Positions 6,762-11,883 of a stretch of 18,272 bases of DNA are shown piece by piece; within the stretch, counting starts at the first letter, position 1, and each line of letters starts with the position of its first letter. The position numbers and the translations under genes were made by a program. Origin of the DNA: CBDULQ01 sp965368115 (GTDB taxonomy: Bacteria > Pseudomonadota > Gammaproteobacteria > SZUA-229); assembly GCA_965368115.1 (NCBI GenBank), contig CBDULQ010000048.1:1-18272 (forward strand), in the 5' to 3' direction. Below the pieces are notes generated by a model. That model was not told the DNA's origin, searched no databases, and saw nothing but the letters and a program-made list of their open reading frames with translations.

Positions 6762-9362
6762 ATGACGACGACAGCACAAATTCGGCAACAGTTTCTGGAT
6801 TTCTTCAAGGCAAAAGGTCATGAGGTGGTGGCTTCCAGTTCGCTGGTGCCTGGCAATGATCCAACCCTGCTGTTCACCAATGCGGGCATGGTGCAGTTTA
6901 AAGATGTATTCCTCGGTCGCGACAAGCGCAACTACACCCGGGCTACATCCAGTCAACGCTGCGTGCGTGCCGGCGGCAAACATAACGACCTGGAAAACGT
7001 CGGTTACACCGCGCGTCATCACACCTTCTTTGAAATGCTGGGCAATTTCAGTTTCGGCGATTATTTCAAACACGATGCGATTTTCTTTGCCTGGGAATTC
7101 CTGACCGAAGTCATCGGCCTGCCGAAAGAAAAACTCTGGGTCACCGTATTCGAGGAAGACGACGAAGCCGCCGACATCTGGTTGAAGGAAGTCGGTGTGG
7201 ATCCGAATCGTTTCGGTCGCATCGGTGCCAAGGACAACTTCTGGTCCATGGGCGATACCGGTCCCTGCGGACCCTGCACTGAAATCTTTTACGATCACGG
7301 TGCGGAGATTCCGGGTGGACCGCCGGGTACGCCCGAGGAAGACGGTGACCGATATATCGAAATCTGGAACCTGGTGTTCATGCAATACGACCGGGACAAG
7401 GACGGCAATCTGAATCCCTTGCCCAAGCCCTCGGTGGATACCGGCATGGGTCTGGAACGCCTGGCCGCCATCCTGCAGAACGGTCACAGTAACTACGACA
7501 TCGACCTGTTCCAGAACCTGATCAAAGCCGCCGCCGAAGTCACCGGTTGCGGTGACCTGTCCAGCAGTTCCCTCAAGGTGATTGCGGACCATATTCGTTC
7601 CTGCTCTTTCCTCATCGTGGATGGCGTGATGCCTTCCAATGAAGGCCGTGGTTATGTGCTGCGTCGCATCATCCGTCGCGCCCTGCGCCATGGTCACAAG
7701 CTGGGTCAGAACGACCCGTTCTTCCACAAGCTGGTCGCCACCCTGGTGAAGGAAATGGGCGAAGCCTATCCGGAGCTGGCTAAAGCCCGGGCGGATGTGG
7801 AACGGGTGCTGAAACTGGAAGAAGAGCGTTTCGCGGAAACCCTGGATCAGGGCATGAAAATCCTGGAAGAGGGTATCGCCAACCTGAGCGGTAAGGTGAT
7901 TCCCGGCGACATGGTGTTCAAGCTTTACGATACCTACGGCTTTCCTGTGGATCTGACCAACGATATCGCCCGTGAGCGTGGTCTGAACATCGACATCGAT
8001 GGCTACGAAGACGAAATGGATGCGCAGAAACAACGAGCTCGTGCGTCCAGTCAGTTCGGTGCCGATTACCACGATACCATCAGTGTGGATGCGGTCACCC
8101 GATTCACCGGTTACGATCATCTCATCGACCGTTCGAAAGTGCTGGCGATTTTTGCCGAAGGCAAGCCAGTGCAGCAGATCGACGCCGGCCAGGAAGCCAT
8201 CGTGGTACTGGAGCACACACCGTTCTACGCGGAATCCGGTGGCCAGGTGGGTGATACCGGCGTACTGAGTAATGCCGATGTGCGTTTCGAAGTGATGGAC
8301 ACGCGCAAATCCGGTCAGGCGTTTGCCCATATCGGTTCACTGGCCGAAGGCAGTATCAGGGTCGGCGACGAGCTGGAGGCGGTGATCGATGCGAATCGCC
8401 GCAAGGCCACCATTCGCAATCACTCGGCTACGCATTTAATGCATGCCGCCCTGCGCAAGGTGCTGGGTGAGCATGTACAGCAGAAAGGCTCGCTGGTCGA
8501 CAATGAAAAACTGCGTTTCGATTTTTCGCATTTCGAGGCGGTAACAGCCGAACAGTTACGCGAAATCGAGCGCCTGGTGAACGAGCAGATTCGTGAAAAC
8601 CTCGCCACCAGCGCCGAAGAAATGCCCATCGATGATGCCAAAGCCAAAGGCGCTATGGCCCTGTTCGGCGAGAAATACGGCGACGTGGTCCGGGTGGTTT
8701 CCATGGGCGATTTCTCCGTCGAACTGTGTGGCGGGACCCATGTTGATCGCAGTGGCGACATCGGTTTCTTCAAGATTGTGTCCGAGAGCGGTGTGGCCGC
8801 CGGCGTACGCCGCATCGAAGCGATTACTGGCGCCGGTGCCGTGGACTGGGCGGAGCAACAGGACGAGCAGATCATCCGCCTGGCCGGCATGCTCAAGGGT
8901 AATCGCGACGAGCTGGATGCTAAAGTGCAGCAGTTGCTGGATAAACTGAAAGCCCAGGATAAGGAACTGGCGCAGCTGAAAACACGTCTTGCTACACAGA
9001 GCGGTCGTGATCTGACCGACGATGCCGTGCAACTGGATGGCATCAAGGTGCTGGCCACCCGGGTCGACGGCCTGGACAGCAAGGCGCTGCGCGATACCAT
9101 GGACAAGCTGAAGGATAAACTCGGCGCCTGTGCCATCGTGCTGGCCACGGTGGAAGACGACAAGGTGCGTCTGGTGGCCGGTGTCAGCAAGGATCAGACC
9201 TCACGCATCAAGGCCGGTGAACTGGTCAATATGGTGGCGACCCAGGTCGGTGGTAAGGGTGGTGGTCGACCGGACATGGCCCAGGCCGGCGGCACCCAGC
9301 CGGAGAATCTGGACGGGGCACTGGCCAGCGTGGTCGACTGGGTCGGCCAACAACTCGCATAA
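6762..9362 (+). CDS. alaS: Alanine-tRNA ligase
   Basis: An 866-residue alanyl-tRNA synthetase, close to the E. coli length of 876. Domains in order: class II catalytic core (residues 1 to about 240; TNAGMVQFK, RCVRAGGKHND, GNFSFGDYF and the GDTGPCGPC loop), tRNA-recognition helical domain, editing domain with the metal-binding H554xxxH558 and C656xxxH660 (HSATH and CGGTH), then a coiled coil (LDKLKAQDKELAQLKTRL) and the C-terminal glycine-rich C-Ala domain (VGGKGGGRPDMAQAGG). All catalytic and editing residues I can check are present. No good ribosome site lies before the ATG at 6762 (the upstream is AT-rich), which is unusual for a highly expressed gene, yet this start matches the family N-terminus. 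A terminator follows the stop. Confidence 0.98.
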   Translation: MTTTAQIRQQFLDFFKAKGHEVVASSSLVPGNDPTLLFTNAGMVQFKDVFLGRDKRNYTRATSSQRCVRAGGKHNDLENVGYTARHHTFFEMLGNFSFGDYFKHDAIFFAWEFLTEVIGLPKEKLWVTVFEEDDEAADIWLKEVGVDPNRFGRIGAKDNFWSMGDTGPCGPCTEIFYDHGAEIPGGPPGTPEEDGDRYIEIWNLVFMQYDRDKDGNLNPLPKPSVDTGMGLERLAAILQNGHSNYDIDLFQNLIKAAAEVTGCGDLSSSSLKVIADHIRSCSFLIVDGVMPSNEGRGYVLRRIIRRALRHGHKLGQNDPFFHKLVATLVKEMGEAYPELAKARADVERVLKLEEERFAETLDQGMKILEEGIANLSGKVIPGDMVFKLYDTYGFPVDLTNDIARERGLNIDIDGYEDEMDAQKQRARASSQFGADYHDTISVDAVTRFTGYDHLIDRSKVLAIFAEGKPVQQIDAGQEAIVVLEHTPFYAESGGQVGDTGVLSNADVRFEVMDTRKSGQAFAHIGSLAEGSIRVGDELEAVIDANRRKATIRNHSATHLMHAALRKVLGEHVQQKGSLVDNEKLRFDFSHFEAVTAEQLREIERLVNEQIRENLATSAEEMPIDDAKAKGAMALFGEKYGDVVRVVSMGDFSVELCGGTHVDRSGDIGFFKIVSESGVAAGVRRIEAITGAGAVDWAEQQDEQIIRLAGMLKGNRDELDAKVQQLLDKLKAQDKELAQLKTRLATQSGRDLTDDAVQLDGIKVLATRVDGLDSKALRDTMDKLKDKLGACAIVLATVEDDKVRLVAGVSKDQTSRIKAGELVNMVATQVGGKGGGRPDMAQAGGTQPENLDGALASVVDWVGQQLA

Positions 9363-9374
9363 GTTAAAATTTTG

Positions 9375-9383
9375 TGACATAAT
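9375..9383 (+). promoter_or_regulatory. Possible extended -10 promoter upstream of the alaS-lysC terminator
   Basis: TGACATAAT is an extended -10 match just behind the alaS stop, without a good -35 box. If used, transcription would start near 9390 and run straight into the hairpin at 9408-9431, placing it in the lysC leader as an attenuator. Equally it may be a chance match. Confidence 0.2.
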
Positions 9384-9407
9384 CGCGCCCGCTTTTAATC
9401 GCCCGAA

Positions 9408-9431
9408 AGCCCGCTGTATAGCGGGTTTTTT
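9408..9431 (+). terminator. Rho-independent terminator after alaS
   Basis: CCCGCT (9410-9415), a 4-base loop and AGCGGG (9420-9425) are followed by six T (9426-9431). It lies 47 bases behind the alaS stop and 90 before lysC, so lysC needs its own promoter or read-through. Confidence 0.85.
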
Positions 9432-9471
9432 ACATCACCCGGTTATCCCCGGCGTGCTGTTACTGTTAAGG

Positions 9472-9491
9472 TGATCTGCATCGACAGATCA
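9472..9491 (+). promoter_or_regulatory. Perfect 7-bp hairpin in the lysC leader
   Basis: TGATCTG (9472-9478) and CAGATCA (9485-9491) pair around a 6-base loop, 29 bases before the lysC ATG. It could be an operator or an mRNA hairpin. The leader is too short and lacks the multi-helix layout for a lysine riboswitch. Confidence 0.35.
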
Positions 9492-9520
9492 GTTGAACTC
9501 CATTCGAATCTGGAATAGCC

Positions 9521-10762
9521 ATGGCGCTCATTGTGCAAAAATACGGCGGCACTTCGGTCGGAACGGTCGAACGCATTCAGGCCGTCGCAGACCGGGTTAT
9601 CGCAACCCGCAACAAAGGTCACCAGGTGGTCGTTGTCGTATCGGCCATGAGCGGTGAAACCAACCGCCTGATCGAGCTGGCCCGGCAGATCGACCAGCGC
9701 CCGCCGGCACGTGAACTGGATGTACTGGTGTCTACCGGTGAACAGGTCACCATCGCATTACTTAGCATGGCGCTGTTGAGCAAGGGCGTGGAAGCACGTT
9801 CCTATACCGGTGCCCAGATCAGAATGCTGACCGACAGTGCGCATGGCAAGGCGCGTATCCTGGATATCCAGTGTGACGACATGCGCCAGGATCTGGATCA
9901 GGGTCGAGTGATCGTGGTGGCCGGTTTCCAGGGCGTGGACGAACACGGTCGCATTACCACACTCGGTCGTGGCGGTTCGGATACCACGGCGGTGGCTATG
10001 GCGGCCGCACTGAAGGCTGATGAATGCCAGATCTATACCGACGTGGATGGTGTGTATACCACCGATCCGCGTATCGAGCCCAAAGCCAGAAAACTTGAGA
10101 AGATCACCTTCGAAGAGATGCTGGAAATGGCCAGCCTGGGCTCCAAAGTGCTGCAGATTCGTTCGGTGGAATTTGCGGGCAAATACAACGTTCCCCTGCG
10201 CGTGTTATCTTCATTCGAAGAAGGCGAGGGAAGCGGTACCTTAATCACAACTGAGGACGATGTAATGGAACAGGCTTTGATTTCCGGCATTGCTTTCAAC
10301 AAAGACGAAGCTCAACTGACCATCGCCGGTGTACCCGATAAACCGGGTGTGGCCGCCGACATCCTGGTGCCGATCACCGAAGCCAATATCGAAATCGATA
10401 TGATCGTACAGAACGTGGGTGAAGACGGTACCACCGATTTTACCTTTACCGTGCACCGTAACGACTACCAGAATGCCCTGGAACTGTTAACCAGAACAGG
10501 TGATGCACTGGGTGCTAAAAAAGTTTATGGTGACGATAGTATCGTCAAGATATCACTGGTGGGTGTGGGTATGCGTAGTCATGCCGGCATTGCCAGTACC
10601 ATGTTTACCGCCCTGGCAAAGGAAGGCATCAACATCCACATGATTTCGACCTCAGAAATCAAAATCTCGGTTGTCGTTGCAGAAAAATACCTTGAGCTGG
10701 GTGTGCGTACTCTACATGGCGCTTTTGGTCTGGACAAAGACGGCCAGGTTAGCGCCGAATAA
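9521..10762 (+). CDS. lysC: Aspartate kinase, alpha subunit (with in-frame beta subunit)
   Basis: A 413-residue monofunctional aspartokinase, phosphorylating aspartate as the first step toward lysine, threonine, methionine and diaminopimelate. Seen: the kinase N-terminal KYGGTSV (7-13), LVSTGEQ, TLGRGGSDT (148-155), YTDVDGVYTTDPR (172-184), then two ACT domains (about 265-335 and 345-413) with the effector-binding patterns ISGIAFNKDEAQ and VGVGMRSHAGI. The size and layout match the alpha2-beta2 enzymes of Pseudomonas, Bacillus and Corynebacterium, commonly inhibited by lysine plus threonine. It sits between alaS and csrA. The ribosome site (TGGAAT) is modest compared with the strong internal one for beta. 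Confidence 0.97.
   Translation: MALIVQKYGGTSVGTVERIQAVADRVIATRNKGHQVVVVVSAMSGETNRLIELARQIDQRPPARELDVLVSTGEQVTIALLSMALLSKGVEARSYTGAQIRMLTDSAHGKARILDIQCDDMRQDLDQGRVIVVAGFQGVDEHGRITTLGRGGSDTTAVAMAAALKADECQIYTDVDGVYTTDPRIEPKARKLEKITFEEMLEMASLGSKVLQIRSVEFAGKYNVPLRVLSSFEEGEGSGTLITTEDDVMEQALISGIAFNKDEAQLTIAGVPDKPGVAADILVPITEANIEIDMIVQNVGEDGTTDFTFTVHRNDYQNALELLTRTGDALGAKKVYGDDSIVKISLVGVGMRSHAGIASTMFTALAKEGINIHMISTSEIKISVVVAEKYLELGVRTLHGAFGLDKDGQVSAE
10253..10257 (+). promoter_or_regulatory. Internal ribosome binding site for the aspartokinase beta subunit
   Basis: GAGGA within the lysC coding sequence lies 7 bases before the in-frame ATG at 10265, ideal Shine-Dalgarno spacing. It is stronger than the site in front of the full-length start. 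Confidence 0.75.
10265..10762 (+). CDS. lysC: Aspartate kinase, beta (regulatory) subunit from internal start
   Basis: Translation from the in-frame ATG (codon 249 of lysC) would give a 165-residue protein made only of the two ACT domains, starting MEQALISGIAFNKDEA. In Corynebacterium glutamicum and Bacillus aspartokinase II, beta starts at the equivalent place (MEEAVLTG in the former, as I recall). The GAGGA site at ideal distance supports real initiation. Beta would join alpha in an alpha2-beta2 enzyme and carry part of the feedback-inhibitor sites. This is a nested product in the same frame, not a separate gene. Confidence 0.75.
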   Translation: MEQALISGIAFNKDEAQLTIAGVPDKPGVAADILVPITEANIEIDMIVQNVGEDGTTDFTFTVHRNDYQNALELLTRTGDALGAKKVYGDDSIVKISLVGVGMRSHAGIASTMFTALAKEGINIHMISTSEIKISVVVAEKYLELGVRTLHGAFGLDKDGQVSAE

Positions 10763-10848
10763 TTGAATAAATCCTTACGTATTATGGCCTTGCAACAGGC
10801 CCATATATCGCCATATGTATGTTATGTTAAGATCGTCTTTCGGTGAAA

Positions 10849-10892
10849 GGAGTAAAAGGACTCTGGAAGCCATGGTGATTGAGAATAGGAGA
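10849..10892 (+). promoter_or_regulatory. csrA leader with four GGA motifs (candidate autoregulatory CsrA sites)
   Basis: GGA triplets lie at 10849, 10858, 10865 and 10888; the last is part of the AGGAGA ribosome site, 8 bases from the ATG. CsrA binds GGA-containing sites, and E. coli csrA represses its own translation through several leader sites including one at the ribosome site. The same layout here suggests autoregulation. Confidence 0.55.
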
Positions 10893-10900
10893 AAGCAAGT

Positions 10901-11101
10901 ATGCTGATTTTAACCCGCCGTGTTGGCGAAACGCTAATGATTGGTGATGATGTCACAGTAACCGTACTGGGCGTCAAGGGCAATCAGGTGCGCATCGGTA
11001 TTAATGCACCGAAAGAGGTTTCAGTTCATCGTGAAGAAATTTACGAGCGCATCAAGCGTGAACAGGAAACTCAGGGTGAAGATGCCCAGTCTGTAGATTA
11101 A
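10901..11101 (+). CDS. csrA: Carbon storage regulator CsrA (RsmA)
   Basis: A 66-residue CsrA, the dimeric RNA-binding protein that blocks or alters translation of mRNAs with GGA motifs, controlling carbon storage, motility and biofilm genes. The near-invariant N-terminus MLILTRRVGETLMIGD includes Arg6 and Arg7 near the RNA-binding face; VRIGINAPKEVSVHREEIYERI with RNA-contacting VHREEI (about residues 42-47; Arg44) is intact. The tail (QETQGEDAQSVD) is the variable part. It follows lysC by 138 bp and precedes tRNA-Ser, an order common in non-enteric gammaproteobacteria. The leader carries four GGA motifs. Confidence 0.99.
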   Translation: MLILTRRVGETLMIGDDVTVTVLGVKGNQVRIGINAPKEVSVHREEIYERIKREQETQGEDAQSVD

Positions 11102-11157
11102 GCCTTCGGGTGGAGGTTTTACCCACACATTTGAGGTAAAATTTGCCCCATATCGAC

Positions 11158-11186
11158 TTTACCAAAAGCTCGATCGAAGGTATCCT
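11158..11186 (+). promoter_or_regulatory. Predicted promoter of tRNA-Ser
   Basis: TTTACC (11158-11163), 17-base spacer, TATCCT (11181-11186). Transcription would start near 11193, about 36 bases before the mature tRNA. The match is moderate. Confidence 0.45.
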
Positions 11187-11196
11187 ACGCACACCG

Positions 11197-11223
11197 AAAT
11201 CGCCGCGAACCCCGCGGCGGTTT
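11197..11223 (+). terminator. GC-rich hairpin between csrA and tRNA-Ser
   Basis: CGCCGCG (11201-11207) and CGCGGCG (11213-11219) pair around 5 bases, extended outward by AAAT against GTTT, giving an 11-bp stem with one U-G pair. Only TTT follows. It may end csrA transcripts; if the tRNA promoter at 11158 is right, it would also be a stem in the tRNA precursor leader. Confidence 0.5.
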
Positions 11224-11228
11224 CCGTT

Positions 11229-11321
11229 GGAGAAGTGGCCGAGAGGCTGAAGGCGCTCCCCTGCTAAGGGAGTATGGGGTTTATAGCTCCATCGAGGGTT
11301 CGAATCCCTCCTTCTCCGCCA
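11229..11321 (+). tRNA. serX: tRNA-Ser(GCT)
   Basis: A 93-base gene with encoded CCA. The acceptor stem GGAGAAG pairs with CTTCTCC; the anticodon stem is CTCCC/GGGAG with loop CTGCTAA and anticodon GCT at 11263-11265, reading AGC and AGU. The long variable arm, diagnostic for serine, and the T loop GGTTCGAATCC are present. It lies just after csrA, as in many gammaproteobacteria. The gene symbol is generic; names differ among organisms. Confidence 0.97.
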
Positions 11322-11364
11322 TTCAATAAAAAAGGGCCCTCTTTGAGGGCCCTTTTTTATTGAA
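11322..11364. terminator. Bidirectional terminator after tRNA-Ser (43-bp perfect inverted repeat)
   Basis: Two perfect 20-base arms surround a TTT loop; the right arm is GAGGGCCCTTTTTTATTGAA. Six T follow the GC-rich core on the plus strand and six on the minus strand, so it works both ways. It begins at the base directly after the encoded CCA of the tRNA. Confidence 0.95.
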
Positions 11365-11410
11365 CTGCGAAGCAGGCGGCCATGATGAGAACCCAAGGTT
11401 CGAAAATTTG

Positions 11411-11575
11411 CACGACTGCATGGATGCAGGAGGTAGAGCAACGCAGGAGCGGTTGCCGACGACAGCAAATTTTGACGCGATCGCTTTTCATCGCGCCCGA
11501 AGGGTGAGGTCCACGACTGCATGGATGCAGGAGGTAGAGCAATGCACGACTAAATGGATTTAGGAGTTAGGGCGA
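11411..11575 (+). repeat. Two exact 31-bp repeats plus a third diverged copy, each with a TGGA-loop hairpin
   Basis: The 31-bp copies at 11411-11441 and 11512-11542 are identical, starting CACGACTGCATGG. Each forms CTGCA-TGGA-TGCAG (11416-11429 and 11517-11530). The third copy from 11545 begins CACGACTAAATGG and forms CTAAA-TGGA-TTTAG (11550-11563). Both sides of its stem changed together while the loop stayed, so the hairpin itself seems to be kept. A looser match, AGC..TTGCCGA, recurs at about 11448 and 11597. Confidence 0.8.
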
Positions 11576-11684
11576 AGCAGGAAGCCAGAGCCGAGGAGCA
11601 ATTGCCGATGGATGGACCGAATCAATCCCTTCCGTCCAGTCGCTGCCAACAGCAATCGAAGGCACCATAAAATTCCCGATCAAG

Positions 11685-11715
11685 AAAAAGGGCCCTCAAA
11701 GAGGGCCCTTTTTTA
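11685..11715. terminator. Second copy of the tRNA-Ser terminator
   Basis: A 13-bp perfect stem (11685-11697 with 11701-11713) around an AAA loop, with T runs on both strands. The stretch 11701-11721 is identical to 11345-11365 of the first terminator, while the loop is AAA instead of TTT. The following bases (AAGCAG near 11725) also resemble those after the first copy, so a longer segment was probably duplicated. Confidence 0.9.
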
Positions 11716-11883
11716 TTGAACACAAAGCAGCCGCCCCGAGTCGACAAGCCATTGCCCGGGAATGGTCCGGCTTTTATCGATCGACAAACAACCTCACCCA
11801 AACCAGAACGCCCTCCGCTGGGCAGTATTTTCAATGTCTGATAACCTACTCGGGCCGGGTCAGGGCGTTGGGGAGTTGCAGCA

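Larger units (their letters stand above)
11366..11720 (+). ncRNA. Gene-free GGA-rich stretch between twin terminators; candidate CsrA-binding RNA
   Basis: No protein gene is credible here. Between 11422 and 11616 the plus strand has 11 GGA triplets (11422, 11429, 11446, 11523, 11530, 11556, 11563, 11580, 11595, 11610, 11614), several in hairpin loops, and it ends in a strong terminator. That is the look of CsrB/RsmZ-type RNAs that titrate CsrA, and csrA is nearby. Against it: no convincing promoter is visible after the first terminator, no GacA-type upstream site is seen, and the GGA motifs largely belong to a repeated hairpin unit that may simply be a dispersed repeat. Confidence 0.3.

Noticed and set aside
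6747..8330. 527-codon minus-strand open frame inside alaS, and another at 8420-9190
   Set aside because: They are antisense shadows of the well-conserved alaS frame, rich in residues expected from reversed codons, without recognisable domains or ribosome sites.
9363..9520. Lysine riboswitch before lysC
   Set aside because: The leader is only 158 bases with a terminator and one small hairpin; the five-helix aptamer pattern is not there.
11362..11563. Plus-strand open frame of 67 codons between the twin terminators
   Set aside because: It runs through repeated non-coding hairpin units, has no ribosome site and its protein looks random.
11411..11575. CRISPR array
   Set aside because: Only two exact repeats about 70 bases apart and a third diverged copy almost adjacent; spacing is irregular and no cas gene is present.
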